The notes under the pieces: model-generated
Database searches by the model: none
Told to the model about the DNA's origin: nothing
Seen by the model: only the letters and a program-made list of their open reading frames with translations
NCBI RefSeq assembly: GCF_900155425.1
Contig: NZ_LT700189.1
Location: 310,001-374,000 of the forward strand
Source of the DNA: Parabacteroides massiliensis
Lineage (GTDB): Bacteria > Bacteroidota > Bacteroidia > Bacteroidales > Tannerellaceae
Length of the DNA stretch: 64,000 nt
Reading direction: 5' to 3'
Shown: in pieces, positions 54,362-64,000 of the stretch
How the letters are laid out: the number at the start of each line of letters is the position of its first letter
Numbering within the stretch: position 1 is the stretch's first letter
Program-made: the position numbers and the translations under genes

Positions 54362-56026
54362 TTATTTTTTTAATTGGTGATAATATTCTTTGAGTAGCCG
54401 TACATCTTCAGACGCATCCGTGAATACCTCCATCAGCATTGGCCGGTTGTGGGGGGTAGACTGGGTGAAAACAGCCATCGCATCCGTCAGTTCACCGTCG
54501 TTATGGACGGAAAAGTAGTCGAATCCCCGCTCTTCGGCCCATCCTTTGGCTGAAGTCTTGTGGGTGGCGGTCACGAAGCGGTGTGTCTTATCTTCCATTT
54601 TCAGTCCGGGGAGCGCCTGGAATATTTCGCCGCCTCCGTTATTGAGCAGCAGAATGCGCAGGTTACAGCCGAAGTTGGTGTTCCAAAGTGCGTTCATGTC
54701 ATAAAAGAAACTCAGGTCTCCGATCACCACAAAGTTCAGTTTGTCCGAACAAACGGAGTAACCGATGGCGGTCGAAAGCGATCCTTCTATGCCGCTCGTC
54801 CCCCGGTTGCAGCAAACTTCGACATCTTCGGGGAGTGTGTATAACTGAGCGTAACGTATGGTCGAGCTGTTACCTAAATGCAAGGACGCAGGTGTCGGAA
54901 GCGATTGGATCAATGCTCCGATGGCTGCCATTTCCGAATAGCCGAATTCCGGTTGCGGCAGGTCGCGGGTGTTATTCTCCCAAATACGTGGAAACTCCGT
55001 TGTCCGGTTTTCCAACAGGTAAGCGATCTTTTCGAGAAATTCGAACGGGTCCATCTCGATAACGGTTGTCAGAGAACCGTAAAGGTCCGCCACTTCTCCG
55101 TCGAGCGAAACGTGCCAGTGTTCGCGAGGCGGGTGCTTGCGGAGAAACTGTTTGAGGCGTTTCGACACGATATGTCCGCCGTACGTGATCAGCAGGTCGG
55201 GAACCATCTTCTCTAATTTTTCTTCCGGCAGGGCATAGAGTGCAGCATCGAAATTCTTTACCGGGATGCCGGGAACGGTCTTGTTACCCGTATGCTCGGT
55301 AAGCCAGGCGAAATGTTTATACAGCAGTTTGGAATATTTCTTTTCAAAAAGATAAATCAGGTTCATTTGTCCGGCAACGATCATACGGCGGTTGTAGTTG
55401 TTCAGCCGTTCGATCAGCCCGGTATATTCACGGTCGTAAACGTTTAACCCTTGATAGCGGGTGATGACGCGCACCTTCGGCAGTTCTTCCGCGGTGAAAC
55501 GGAACAGCGGTTCCGAGATCGGCACGTTGATATGCACCGGTCCTTTCCCGTGATGGTTCAGTTCGAGCAGGGCTTCGTTGATAAGACGGTTGCAATACCA
55601 TTCGTCTTCGTCGGTATGTATCTCCGGCAGGTTGACGGATTTTTTGACAAGCGGGCCGAAGACACCGGGTTGAGGAAGTGTCTGCCCGTCCATCTGCCCG
55701 ATCCACGCTCCGGGACGGTCTGCCGAGATCACGACCAACGGCACTTGCTGGTAGAAGGCTTCCGATACGGCAGGATGAATATTAAGTAACGCACTGCCCG
55801 ATGTGCAGCAGACTGCCGCCGGGCTGCCGCCATGCAATGCCAGCCCGATCGCGAAGAAAGCCGCGCTCCGTTCGTCTGTCACCGGATAGCAGGAGAAGAA
55901 CGGATGGTTGGCAATCGTATGTACGATAGGGGAGTTACGGCTACCGGGGCACAAAACGATTTTCTTGACGTTATGCTCGATGAGCAAAGCTACGAGCTGC
56001 AGGATGTTTTTCTTATCTGAGTACAT
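54362..56026 (-). CDS. menD: SEPHCHC synthase (MenD)
   Basis: A 554-residue thiamine-diphosphate enzyme that condenses isochorismate with 2-oxoglutarate. It has [32 protein letters not shown] (the ThDP-activating Glu) and [18 protein letters not shown] of the ThDP/Mg site. The frame is open to 56107, but I place the start at 56026 ([10 protein letters not shown]), which matches the family N-terminus and lies downstream of the promoter at 56074-56081. It links thiamine use in this window (Thi4) to menaquinone. It is first in menD-menB-menC-menE; menF is absent here. Confidence 0.95.
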   Translation of the reverse strand: MYSDKKNILQLVALLIEHNVKKIVLCPGSRNSPIVHTIANHPFFSCYPVTDERSAAFFAIGLALHGGSPAAVCCTSGSALLNIHPAVSEAFYQQVPLVVISADRPGAWIGQMDGQTLPQPGVFGPLVKKSVNLPEIHTDEDEWYCNRLINEALLELNHHGKGPVHINVPISEPLFRFTAEELPKVRVITRYQGLNVYDREYTGLIERLNNYNRRMIVAGQMNLIYLFEKKYSKLLYKHFAWLTEHTGNKTVPGIPVKNFDAALYALPEEKLEKMVPDLLITYGGHIVSKRLKQFLRKHPPREHWHVSLDGEVADLYGSLTTVIEMDPFEFLEKIAYLLENRTTEFPRIWENNTRDLPQPEFGYSEMAAIGALIQSLPTPASLHLGNSSTIRYAQLYTLPEDVEVCCNRGTSGIEGSLSTAIGYSVCSDKLNFVVIGDLSFFYDMNALWNTNFGCNLRILLLNNGGGEIFQALPGLKMEDKTHRFVTATHKTSAKGWAEERGFDYFSVHNDGELTDAMAVFTQSTPHNRPMLMEVFTDASEDVRLLKEYYHQLKK

Positions 56027-56073
56027 AATGTATTTGTTTGCATTGTCATGCGATGGTTCGATCGCTTTTTCTG

Positions 56074-56081
56074 CAAAGATA
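56074..56081 (-). promoter_or_regulatory. -7 promoter box for the men operon
   Basis: On the minus strand this reads TATCTTTG, an exact TAnnTTTG match. Transcription from about 56067 gives a leader of about 40 nt to the ATG at 56026 and excludes starts further upstream. Confidence 0.6.
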
Positions 56082-56117
56082 ACATCTGTGGGGCAGAAAA
56101 CATTCATAATCTTAACG

Positions 56118-56159
56118 AAAAAGGCTTCGCCCCGGAACGATCCGGCAGGCGAAGCCTTT
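56118..56159 (-). terminator. terminator of the GH31 gene
   Basis: On the minus strand AAAGGCTTCGCC (56148-56159) pairs with GGCGAAGCCTTTTT (56118-56131), ending in a T run, 30 bp after the GH31 stop. Confidence 0.88.
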
Positions 56160-56190
56160 CTGCTTTTGTTTATTTCAAAAATTCTTTGTG

Positions 56191-59100
56191 TCAGAACTTC
56201 TGCATATTCAGGTTCTTGTCAACCAGGATGCCGTCGGTTGCTTTCAGGTTGAATTTGACTTTGCGTTTTGCTTTCAGTTTGATGGTAAAGAGGGCATCAG
56301 AACCTTCGAGCGTCTTTTTGTCACCGAGATTGACGAAAGTAGGATAGAGCGCCTTTTGGCCGTTGGTGTGCAGGCGGTCGTATGTCAGGTTCTCCATCGT
56401 ACCGAGGTTTTTCGCTTCGATACCGACAAAATCATAATCCCGTTGGTCGTAAGGCAATGCGAAACTCAAGGCGTTGACGGCTTTGATACTGTCGCCTTTG
56501 ACGGTGATTTCGACTGTTTCGCCGGCATTGTATGTCTGCTTCGGGGTGGAGAGGGAGAGCGTTCCGGCTACGCGGTCCGTACCCGGATTCTCGATACCGT
56601 CTTCCAATTGGGTTGCCACGACCGATATGTCGTAAGCATCGATCAGGCCGTTTTGGTTGATATCGCCTGCACTGACATAATCAAAATCGCTGTCGCCGCG
56701 GCGCAGCCCCGTGTAGTTCATGTACGAGGTCAGGTCGTTCGCATCGATCTTCTTGTCGTTGTTGATGTCACCCGGCAAATAGCTTTCCGTTCCCGGAACC
56801 TTGAATACATACAATTCGCGGCCGGAAGCGTAGTTGCCGACGCCTTCCGTGATATGCAACTTGATGTAGCGGGCTTTCGGCTGATCTTTGAATGTGAATA
56901 CTTTCACATCGCCATTGCGTTCCCAGCGGAACGAATCGACCGCCGTCCAGTTTTCCTTATCCATGCTGTAGGCCACGTCGCCGGCAAGGATCGTACCGTT
57001 GCCTCCGTCCTGGCGACACAGATAATGGAACTTATCCAGTTGGTTGATGGTGCGCAGGTCGATGATCATGTCGAACGGCATCGCATTCTTGCGGTATTTC
57101 GTATGGAACATATCGCCCAACTCGGCAAAGTCGAACAGCCGGAAGATTTCGAAGCCTTCCTGTTCTTCGGCTGTCACCTCTCCGCGGATGCCTTTGATGG
57201 CAAACTCCAACGGGTTGGACTTGGTCTTGACGGAGAAAGCAGACCAGTCGGAATAACCGTCCTTGTTGACGGAACGGATCTTGAACGAATAGTCTGTTTC
57301 GGCAGAAAGATTGTCGAACAGGAGTTCGGTATTCTTGATCTGCGTGTAGAGCATGTCGTTAAATTCTATTTCGTAGAAGTCGGCGCCGGAGACTTTGTTC
57401 CAGGTCGGTTTCAGCGTGTAGGCTTCCGTGTTTTCGGCAGTCACCTGTGCTGTCGGAGCGGCCAGAGAGCCGGTAGAGACGCGGTGGGTGTCGGGCATGT
57501 CGAACCGGTAGCCGTCGAGGGTGACAACCGTTTCGTTCAGGACGATGTCTGTCGGAGCCAGTTTGACCAACAACTGCGGGTTCTTGGTGATCGTCACCTT
57601 TTTGAATTCGCTTCCTTTGGTGGCGAACTTGTTCAGGTTCGGAGCCGCATCGTAGAAATAGATGTTCGTGCCGTTCAGGTATTCGTCCATCGAACGAGCG
57701 GCTGCCAGTTTCACTTTGGAAGAACCGACTTTGGCAGTGATCTTCTTCGGCATTTCCGAGAGGTTGATACGCAGTTCGGTAGCCTTGTCTTTCACGAAGC
57801 CGTCGAAATCGCCTGTTGTCGGAAGGATGGTGATCGAGACTTTTGACGGGTCGTCGTTTTCGATTTTGATCCGTGTGGTTGTCCCTTTGCCGTTCAGATA
57901 AGCCTGTGTCCTGCCATCGTCGTCATATTCGGTGAACTCGCTATAACCGGACGGGTAAAGCTCATAGATGCGCAGGCTCTTGTCGATTTCCGCTACATTA
58001 TTATTCGGGTTCGTCATCGGGATGATCGCACCGGCTTTCACGAATACCGGAAGTTTCCAAAGCGGAGAAGCGAAGTTGTTGACCACGCAGCCGCCTGTGT
58101 ATTTCTCGCCGGTGAAATAGTCGAACCATTCGCCTTCAGGCAGGTAGATGCCGTCGCGGATGTCGTTGCCTTTCTCGTCCGCTTGCGTCTCTTGGTAGAT
58201 CGGGGCGACGAGGAAGTACGGTCCGTACATGAACTGGTATTGTGTAGCCTTACCATACGTGTAAGGGTTCGGATCTTCAAGGAACATGGCGCGTATCATC
58301 GGCATGCCGTCTACCGCTTCGCGGGCGATGCTGTAGGCATACGGCATCAGGCTGGATTTCATCTTCAGATACGAGCGGTTGATGGAAGTTGCCGGTTCGC
58401 CCAAGGCGTGCGGATATTTCTCGTTCGATCCCCAGCCGTCCATATTCAGCTCCATTGGTGTCCAGGTTTTCCACTGGAAATCGCGGGTATTCATCGCCGG
58501 GTTCTTGCCTCCGAAGATACCGTCCATGTCGGACGTGATGTTCGGCTGTCCGGAAAGCCCCGAACCGATGTAAGTCGGGATGTGGAAACGGATATATTCC
58601 CATTGTCCGCCTGTCTGGTCGCCCGACCAGATGCCGGCATAACGCTGCGTGCCGGCCCAACCGTCGAGAGAGATGATGAACGGACGAGCGTCGTTTCCGT
58701 AATACGGCATGATGTATCCGACGTCGGCGACACCGTTCAGGCCGAACGAGTAGCCCCAGCCGACCCATGCCACGTCTGTTTTCAGGACCCGTACACCGGC
58801 ATCGCGCACCTCCTTTACGATGTCACGCTGCAACAAGGCGCTGATGCTGTCTTTCGGATGCAGGTCGGATTGTGTCCAAAGCCCGATCTCGACACCGTTT
58901 TTGTGGGCGTAGTCGGCGAGGTTCTTTAGGTTTTGAATATTACCGTCCAATGTCTCGGTCTGTCCGTAGCCGGCTCCGTAGCCGTCGTTCGGCAACAACC
59001 AGCCTAACGGCATATCATGATTCTTGTAACGGTCGATCACGGCGCGGGCAGAGAACTGGTAGTTGTTCTTTTCTCCGTTCAGCGATTCCTTGATACCGCC

Positions 59101-60057
59101 ATTGTCTTTCTGGCTTTCCTTGTAGCGCTTGCCGTCTTCGAAGAGGATGCCCTTTTCGTCTTCCACCCAGTAGTCGCGGTTGTATGCGTTCAGATGTCCC
59201 TGATAGAATCCGAATTTGGGCAGCAGTACCGGATTACCGGTCAGTTGGTAAAAATCGTTCAAGAGGGCGACCGGGCTGTCGTTGACCATATAGAAGGCAT
59301 CCAGATAGTCTGTGTCGTGGGATAGTATTACCGTTCCTTTTTCGGCTGCACCGAAATCATATTTCCCCTGTTTGAAGGTATACCACATGAAACCGTAGCC
59401 GTTTGTCGACCAATAGTAAGGAGTCGGAGAGGCCACACCGCCGTCGGTCCAACTGTTCTGGTTTTCGATGGCTATGGCTTTTCCCTTATGTGAGAAACGT
59501 CCGTTCTGTACGCCGCCGCCGTAGAAATATTCATCGGGGTTTTCTTTCAGCGTCAGGATTGTTTTGCCCTTTTCGTAAACCACAGGTTTCGTCTCTTCGA
59601 AAACGATTTTGTTTGTGGCAAGATCGGTGACTTTCAGCAAGGCAGTCGATTTGTCCAATTGAAGCCTGACTCTGCCGGTCGTGATGGTCACTTGTCCGTT
59701 CTCGTCCTGGATGTCCAGTTGGGAAATCGGGCGGCGGGGATTATCCACCAGAATCCGTGCCTCCGGTTTTGCTTCCGGATCACGAAGGATGCCGCCGCTG
59801 TTGTCTTGGAACATGCGGAAGATGTTGTCTCCGTAGAAATCGAATGTCATCCGCTGATTGTTGGAGAACACGACGTCGACCGTAGTCGGGTTGATTTGTT
59901 GCACACTGACGATCGTTTGCGCCTGCCGGGCGATGGCAACTGTAGGATCGGAGGTTCCGGTCTCAGCCATTAATGGGGCAGGAGAAAACATCAATGGCGC
60001 CGCGAGAGCGATCAGGATCGCTTGTCTCTGTTTATGATTAGCCATTAAGCGTTTCAT
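56191..60057 (-). CDS. multidomain GH31 glycosidase with FN3, CBM32-like, dockerin and cohesin-like domains
   Basis: A 1288-residue secreted enzyme. Layout: signal peptide (1-31), GH31 beta domain (about 45-270), catalytic barrel (about 280-600) with nucleophile Asp428 in LKTDVAWVG and acid/base Asp480 in WSGDQTGG, C-terminal beta domains, FN3 (about 865-947), F5/8-C/CBM32-like (about 960-1087), type-I dockerin with two Ca2+ loops ([14 protein letters not shown] 1096-1109, [14 protein letters not shown] 1131-1144), and a cohesin-like domain (about 1163-1285). This architecture and the [13 protein letters not shown] motifs resemble GH31 alpha-N-acetylgalactosaminidases acting on mucin O-glycans; alpha-glucosidase or alpha-galactosidase activity is not excluded. 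Monocistronic, with its own promoter and terminator. Confidence 0.93.
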   Translation of the reverse strand: MKRLMANHKQRQAILIALAAPLMFSPAPLMAETGTSDPTVAIARQAQTIVSVQQINPTTVDVVFSNNQRMTFDFYGDNIFRMFQDNSGGILRDPEAKPEARILVDNPRRPISQLDIQDENGQVTITTGRVRLQLDKSTALLKVTDLATNKIVFEETKPVVYEKGKTILTLKENPDEYFYGGGVQNGRFSHKGKAIAIENQNSWTDGGVASPTPYYWSTNGYGFMWYTFKQGKYDFGAAEKGTVILSHDTDYLDAFYMVNDSPVALLNDFYQLTGNPVLLPKFGFYQGHLNAYNRDYWVEDEKGILFEDGKRYKESQKDNGGIKESLNGEKNNYQFSARAVIDRYKNHDMPLGWLLPNDGYGAGYGQTETLDGNIQNLKNLADYAHKNGVEIGLWTQSDLHPKDSISALLQRDIVKEVRDAGVRVLKTDVAWVGWGYSFGLNGVADVGYIMPYYGNDARPFIISLDGWAGTQRYAGIWSGDQTGGQWEYIRFHIPTYIGSGLSGQPNITSDMDGIFGGKNPAMNTRDFQWKTWTPMELNMDGWGSNEKYPHALGEPATSINRSYLKMKSSLMPYAYSIAREAVDGMPMIRAMFLEDPNPYTYGKATQYQFMYGPYFLVAPIYQETQADEKGNDIRDGIYLPEGEWFDYFTGEKYTGGCVVNNFASPLWKLPVFVKAGAIIPMTNPNNNVAEIDKSLRIYELYPSGYSEFTEYDDDGRTQAYLNGKGTTTRIKIENDDPSKVSITILPTTGDFDGFVKDKATELRINLSEMPKKITAKVGSSKVKLAAARSMDEYLNGTNIYFYDAAPNLNKFATKGSEFKKVTITKNPQLLVKLAPTDIVLNETVVTLDGYRFDMPDTHRVSTGSLAAPTAQVTAENTEAYTLKPTWNKVSGADFYEIEFNDMLYTQIKNTELLFDNLSAETDYSFKIRSVNKDGYSDWSAFSVKTKSNPLEFAIKGIRGEVTAEEQEGFEIFRLFDFAELGDMFHTKYRKNAMPFDMIIDLRTINQLDKFHYLCRQDGGNGTILAGDVAYSMDKENWTAVDSFRWERNGDVKVFTFKDQPKARYIKLHITEGVGNYASGRELYVFKVPGTESYLPGDINNDKKIDANDLTSYMNYTGLRRGDSDFDYVSAGDINQNGLIDAYDISVVATQLEDGIENPGTDRVAGTLSLSTPKQTYNAGETVEITVKGDSIKAVNALSFALPYDQRDYDFVGIEAKNLGTMENLTYDRLHTNGQKALYPTFVNLGDKKTLEGSDALFTIKLKAKRKVKFNLKATDGILVDKNLNMQKF

Positions 60058-60099
60058 GTTGATTTTTGATTGAATTATTTAGATTTTTATATTCTGAGA

Positions 60100-60107
60100 C
60101 AAAAGTA
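60100..60107 (-). promoter_or_regulatory. -7 promoter box for the GH31 gene
   Basis: On the minus strand this reads TACTTTTG, an exact TAnnTTTG match, giving a leader of about 35 nt. The rest of the 60058-60412 gap contains the palindrome at 60262-60279 and AT-rich sequence, but no gene I can support. Confidence 0.55.
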
Positions 60108-60261
60108 CATAAAATATTTCGATGTTATTATGGGAAAACAAACCAACTGCGCCAAAACCGATTTTTTTGTTTTCCGGGGATCCGCTACAAGTTCCCGCAT
60201 TCTTATTGTTATTGTAATAATTGGCCGAAATACCTGTTGGTTTATTTCGAAACACACAGGC

Positions 60262-60279
60262 ATGAAAATCGATTTTCAT
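60262..60279. repeat. 18-bp perfect palindrome ATGAAAATCGATTTTCAT
   Basis: A member of the TGAAAATnnATTTTCA family also seen at 12080-12121. A partial copy (ATAAAAATGAATTTTCC) follows at 60284-60300. Confidence 0.85.
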
Positions 60280-60412
60280 ACCCATAAAAATGAATTTTCC
60301 CTATAGGGTAATATTTTTTAATAATCTTGCATAAACTATAACGCTGATTATCAGTGTTGTCTAAAAAGGCTGTTTTAAAGGGGAATATTGTATTTTTTTA
60401 ATAACCGGCAGG

Positions 60413-61273
60413 TCAGAAGCAACACTTGCGATAGTCTTTGGGTGACATCCCGACATATTGTTTGAAGTATTTCCCGAAAAAGGACTGGGTGGGGAAATTA
60501 AGCTGTGCGGCAATCTCTTTTATACTCAGGTCCGAGCTTTCAAGTAACTGTTTCGCTTCCGTAATGACCATCTGGACAATCCAGTAGGAAGCGCTGCTGC
60601 CTGATTTTTCCTTGATGATGCTTGAGAAGTAGCGGGGAGAAATATGTTGCTTCCTTGCGTAGTAGTTAACATCGCGTTCCTTGCGGTAGGAGCGGAAAAG
60701 AGACAACATGAAATTCTGAAATATCTGGTCTTTTTTGTCTTGCGGCAACGGCTGTAACGGCAGTTTGGTGAAATAAATGTTCAGTAATTCGTAACAGAAT
60801 GTCTGCCCTATCGACTTGATCAGTTCCTGCATCAGGCGTTGTCGCTGTATGTTCATATCGGCTTTGTCCTCCTTTTTGATCCGGTTCTCCAAATCTTCAA
60901 GCAGTTTTGTGATGTGTGCATATTGCTCTTCGGACAACGAGACACACGGATGTTTCCGCATGAAAAGCAGGTTCTCGACATTTATCACTTTATTGACAAT
61001 CGGGATGACATAATCCAAATCGACCTCGATAATCATCCCTTCCGCATCTTCGCTTTTGTGCAGAAGGCGTACCAAAGTGGACGGTTGGTAGATGTAGATG
61101 TCTCCATGCCTGATCTGAAAAGGTTCGTTTTCCAACGAAATTTCGATCTGTCCGCGATGGCAAAGGAAAAGGCCGCATTTGTTGAGCGTCGAAATGATTT
61201 GGCCATTCCGGAACGTTGGTGAAGCGTTGCTGGAAAGCAGCGTAAAGCAAAAAGGCAGTTGTTGGTTGGACAT
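60413..61273 (-). CDS. AraC-family transcriptional regulator
   Basis: A 286-residue regulator: an N-terminal cupin-like sensor domain (about residues 1-150) and a C-terminal AraC double HTH (YYARKQHISPRYFSSIIKEKSG and LSIKEIAAQLNFPTQSFFGKYFKQYVGMSPKDYRK). It is divergent from an RND efflux operon across a 167-bp gap and is likely its regulator, though the inducer is unknown. Confidence 0.92.
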   Translation of the reverse strand: MSNQQLPFCFTLLSSNASPTFRNGQIISTLNKCGLFLCHRGQIEISLENEPFQIRHGDIYIYQPSTLVRLLHKSEDAEGMIIEVDLDYVIPIVNKVINVENLLFMRKHPCVSLSEEQYAHITKLLEDLENRIKKEDKADMNIQRQRLMQELIKSIGQTFCYELLNIYFTKLPLQPLPQDKKDQIFQNFMLSLFRSYRKERDVNYYARKQHISPRYFSSIIKEKSGSSASYWIVQMVITEAKQLLESSDLSIKEIAAQLNFPTQSFFGKYFKQYVGMSPKDYRKCCF

Positions 61274-61388
61274 CTTTACTATCGAATTAGGATTTTCCTA
61301 CAAAGAAAATATAATTTGCAGAATATTTACGTTCTCTTTTTCAAAAAAAATATACAAATGGAACAATTTATTATTCATATTGACCTTT

Positions 61389-61416
61389 TTGAGGTTGTTT
61401 TGCCTGGATAATTTTG
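61389..61416 (+). promoter_or_regulatory. promoter of the second RND efflux operon
   Basis: TTG at 61389-61391 and TAATTTTG at 61409-61416 (exact TAnnTTTG) lie 17 bp apart, 25 bp before the ATG at 61441. The divergent AraC promoter on the other strand is less clear (TTTCTTTG near 61293-61300, one mismatch). Confidence 0.55.
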
Positions 61417-61440
61417 CCGCTAAATAAATACACTTAAATT

Positions 61441-62508
61441 ATGAAACGAATTTATTTCATTTTAGCGGGTATTCCCTTGTTTTTATTTATTTCTTGTGCC
61501 CGGCCGGAGAAAGGCCCAAAAGAGTCTCAGACAGTCAAGATCGACACGGTTGTTTCCGCCAGTGGTCAGACGGCGCTCCAGTTTCCGGGTAAAGTGAAAG
61601 CAGCACAAGACATCAGTTTGGCTTTCCGGGTGAGCGGAACAATTCGTAAAATATATGTAGAAGACGGTGCCCGTGTACGGGAAGGACAGTTGCTGGCCGA
61701 GTTGGATCCGACGGATTATCAGGTACAGCTGGATGCGACGGAAGCCGAATACAAACAGGTCAAGGCAGAGGCCGAACGTGTCATGGCGCTTTATAAAGAA
61801 AACGGGACCACACCCAACGTCAACGATAAAGCCGTGTACGGCCTGAAACAGATCACAGCCAAATATCAGCATCATAAAGACCAGTTGGAATACACCCGGC
61901 TGTATGCCCCTTTCAGCGGTTTCGTGCAGAAAAAACTGTTCGATGCACACGAGACGATCGGAGCAGGCATGCCCGTGATCTCGATGGTCAGCGCCGGCAT
62001 TCCGGAGGTGGAAATCAACCTTCCGGCAGCCGACTATATCCGGCGGGACCGGTTCGACGGTTACCACTGTACGTTCGACCTCTATCCGGGAGAAACCTAT
62101 CCGTTGAAATTGATTAGCGTCACTCCGAAAGCCAATGCGAACCAGTTGTACACGATGCGCCTGCAAATGGTTCCGGGCAAGTTGCCGCTTCCTTCACCGG
62201 GAATGAATACGATGGTCACGATCTATTGCAATGAGGACGAAGCACAGCCGGTTTCTGTTCCGAGCGGAGGACTCCTGCAAAAGGATGGCAAAACATATGT
62301 GTTCGTATATGATCCGTCTGCGGGAAAAGTGCATAGCAGCGAAGTGAAAGTGTTGCGCCTGTTGTCCGACGGACGTGCGGTAGTGGTCTCCGATACGCTG
62401 AAAGTCGGTGAAACAGTGGTCGCTTCCGGTGTGCATCATATTGAAGAAGGAGAAAGTGTCCGGCCTTTGGCTTCCGGTTCTAAAACGAATGTAGGAGGAC
62501 TGTTGTGA
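61441..62508 (+). CDS. RND efflux periplasmic adaptor (AcrA-type lipoprotein)
   Basis: A 355-residue membrane-fusion protein with a lipobox (LFISC, Cys19), lipoyl halves (LQFPGKVKAAQDISLAFRVS, VREGQLLAELDPTDYQVQL), a short coiled coil and LYAPFSGFVQKKLFDAHETI. No His-rich segment is present, so it is more likely a multidrug or solute type than the metal type at 6388. It ends TGATG with the next gene starting inside (1-bp overlap), indicating coupling. Confidence 0.93.
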   Translation: MKRIYFILAGIPLFLFISCARPEKGPKESQTVKIDTVVSASGQTALQFPGKVKAAQDISLAFRVSGTIRKIYVEDGARVREGQLLAELDPTDYQVQLDATEAEYKQVKAEAERVMALYKENGTTPNVNDKAVYGLKQITAKYQHHKDQLEYTRLYAPFSGFVQKKLFDAHETIGAGMPVISMVSAGIPEVEINLPAADYIRRDRFDGYHCTFDLYPGETYPLKLISVTPKANANQLYTMRLQMVPGKLPLPSPGMNTMVTIYCNEDEAQPVSVPSGGLLQKDGKTYVFVYDPSAGKVHSSEVKVLRLLSDGRAVVVSDTLKVGETVVASGVHHIEEGESVRPLASGSKTNVGGLL

Positions 62509-64000
62509 TGGATATAAGCAAATGGGGATTTCAGAACCGGAACCTGATCTATTTTCTGGTTGCGGTTTTGCTGGCAGGCGGAGCTTTGTCCTGCTATCAG
62601 ATGAGTAAGCTGGAAGATCCGGAAATCAAGGTGAAGTTGGCGATGGTGGCAACTGTCTATCCGGGAGCTTCGGCACACCAGGTGGAATTGGAAGTGACGG
62701 ATGTGCTCGAAAAGAGCATTCGTAAGATGGACGATGTAAATAATGTCGAAAGCTATTCGTTCAATGATCTGTCCTTGATCCAGGTCGAGCTGCTGACGAC
62801 CGTCAAGGATGACGACGTGGAACAGCATTGGGACCTCCTCAGGCGGAAAGTGAACGATGCTTCCGCCACGCTTCCTTCCGGAGTCAACACGCCGATTGTC
62901 CAGGACGATTTCGGCAAAGTGTTCGGTATGTTCTACGCATTGACGGGTGACGGCCTGTCCGATCGCGAGATGGCCGATTATGCCGAACTGATCAAACGGG
63001 AAGTAATCGAAATAGAAGGAGTGGACCGGGTGGATATATACGGGAAACGCTCCGAATGTATCAATATCTCCCTCCTGCAGGACCGTATGGCCAATCTCGG
63101 CGTGAAGCCGGCAGAAGTGCTGGCCACTTTGAACGGGCAGAACGAGACGACCTACAGCGGTTATTATGATAACGGAGACAACCGCATCCGTGTGACGGTG
63201 AACGACCGTTTCAAGACGGTAGACGATATCGGCAAAATGCTTATCCAGGGGCATGACAACGACCAGTTGCGTTTGCGCGACATAGCCTTGATCGAGAAGG
63301 GTTATGAGGATCCTACCCGTAACGAACTGTTCTATAACCAGGAACGTTCGATCGGCCTTTTGATAGCCGCATCGAGCGGTTCGGATATCGTGAAGGTCGG
63401 CAAAGCCGTAGAAACGAAGCTGGCAGATTTGAAAGACAACCGCCTGCCTGCCGGAGTGGAATGCCATAAAATATTCTATCAGCCCGAACGTGTGGGAGAT
63501 TCGCTTGGGACGTTTGTCATCAACCTGATCGAATCCGTCGTCATCGTTGTGCTGATCTTGATGTTGGCGATGGGCTTCAAGAGCGGGCTGATTATCGGTA
63601 TCAGTTTGGTGGTGACTGTTTTCGGATCATTCCTTTTCCTGCAATTTGCCGGAGGAACGATGCAACGTGTCTCTCTGGCGGCTTTCGTGTTGGCGATGGG
63701 GATGCTGGTGGACAACGCCATCGTGATCATCGACGGCATATTGGTGGACCTGAAAGCCGGGAAAGACAGGATGGAGGCGATGACCGCTATCGGACGACAG
63801 ACGGCGATGCCGTTGTTAGGGGCGACCCTGATCGCCATCATTGCCTTTCTGCCGATTTATATGTCGCCGGATACGGCAGGCGTTTATACGCGTGACCTGT
63901 TTATCGTACTGGCCGTTTCACTGTTGTTGAGCTGGGTGTTGGCCTTGCTCCATGTCCCGTTGATGGCAAATCGGCGGTTGCATCCGGCGGTGGAAAACAA
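62508..64000 (+). CDS. RND efflux transporter permease (AcrB-type), 3' end outside window
   Basis: The frame starts at the ATG at 62508, which overlaps the preceding stop, and stays open to the window edge (497 codons). It starts MDISKWGFQNRNLIYFLVAV (TM1), then the porter motif EDPEIKVKLAMVATVYPGAS, a periplasmic domain, and TM helices with VLAMGMLVDNAIVIIDGILVDL (the conserved TM4 region with acidic relay residues). It belongs to the HAE/hydrophobe-type RND pumps. About half of the expected 1,000-1,040 residues are visible. A TolC-type gene may follow outside the window. Confidence 0.94.
   Translation, partial: MDISKWGFQNRNLIYFLVAVLLAGGALSCYQMSKLEDPEIKVKLAMVATVYPGASAHQVELEVTDVLEKSIRKMDDVNNVESYSFNDLSLIQVELLTTVKDDDVEQHWDLLRRKVNDASATLPSGVNTPIVQDDFGKVFGMFYALTGDGLSDREMADYAELIKREVIEIEGVDRVDIYGKRSECINISLLQDRMANLGVKPAEVLATLNGQNETTYSGYYDNGDNRIRVTVNDRFKTVDDIGKMLIQGHDNDQLRLRDIALIEKGYEDPTRNELFYNQERSIGLLIAASSGSDIVKVGKAVETKLADLKDNRLPAGVECHKIFYQPERVGDSLGTFVINLIESVVIVVLILMLAMGFKSGLIIGISLVVTVFGSFLFLQFAGGTMQRVSLAAFVLAMGMLVDNAIVIIDGILVDLKAGKDRMEAMTAIGRQTAMPLLGATLIAIIAFLPIYMSPDTAGVYTRDLFIVLAVSLLLSWVLALLHVPLMANRRLHPAVEN

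Noticed and set aside
56188-57846. Long open frame antisense to the GH31 3' half (552 codons)
   Set aside because: Shadow of the GH31, dockerin and cohesin-like coding sequence; no start signal and no family resemblance.

Overview
The window looks like a chromosome segment of a gut Bacteroidales species, most likely Parabacteroides or a close relative. The case rests on Bacteroidota-type promoters (TTG ~20 bp before TAnnTTTG), a SusC/SusD locus run by an ECF sigma/FecR pair, several GH92, GH84 and GH31 glycosidases, a V-type ATPase operon, a BlaI/M56 pair and menaquinone genes. The genus is an inference. No rRNA, tRNA, CRISPR array, IS element or transposase was seen.

Layout. 1-5.6 kb: the 3' part of an alpha-2-macroglobulin gene, free methionine-R-sulfoxide reductase, a cytidylate kinase-like protein, and a thiazole synthase (Thi4) behind a TPP riboswitch. 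5.8-12.1 kb: a heavy-metal RND efflux operon (His-rich small protein, CusB-, CusA- and TolC-like) closed by a terminator. 12.3-26.5 kb: a polysaccharide-utilisation locus (sigma, FecR, SusC, SusD, three GH92 enzymes) probably aimed at alpha-mannosides, with a candidate invertible promoter before the sigma gene. 26.5-28.6 kb: a lone UpxY/NusG-like gene converging on cobyric acid synthase. 28.9-36.6 kb: V-type ATPase operon E-DUF2764-A-B-D-I-K. 36.7-39.5 kb: a DPP-IV-type peptidase and an HU-like protein sharing a bidirectional terminator. 39.5-40.8 kb: a 1.3-kb gene-poor region with duplicated, structured sequence. 40.8-44.9 kb: BlaI repressor, M56 sensor protease, lipoprotein propeller, and a Gfo/Idh/MocA oxidoreductase. 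45.0-60.1 kb, all on the minus strand: GH84, two DUF3857/transglutaminase-fold proteins, menE-menC-menB-menD, and a large multidomain GH31. 60.4-64 kb: an AraC regulator divergent from a second RND efflux operon that runs off the window.

How it fits together. The GH92, GH84 and GH31 enzymes suggest use of host N- and O-glycans. Menaquinone genes feed anaerobic respiration and the V-ATPase handles ion gradients, with a Na+-type ligand set in subunit K. Two RND systems export metals and toxic compounds.

Beyond the genes, at least three families of short intergenic repeats recur at gene ends, and some supply stop codons or terminal residues of real proteins. The strongest unexplained signals are (i) the 22-bp inverted repeats bracketing the sigma-factor promoter, (ii) the duplicated hairpin element upstream of the HU gene, and (iii) the repeat family centred on AATTGACAATT at gene junctions.
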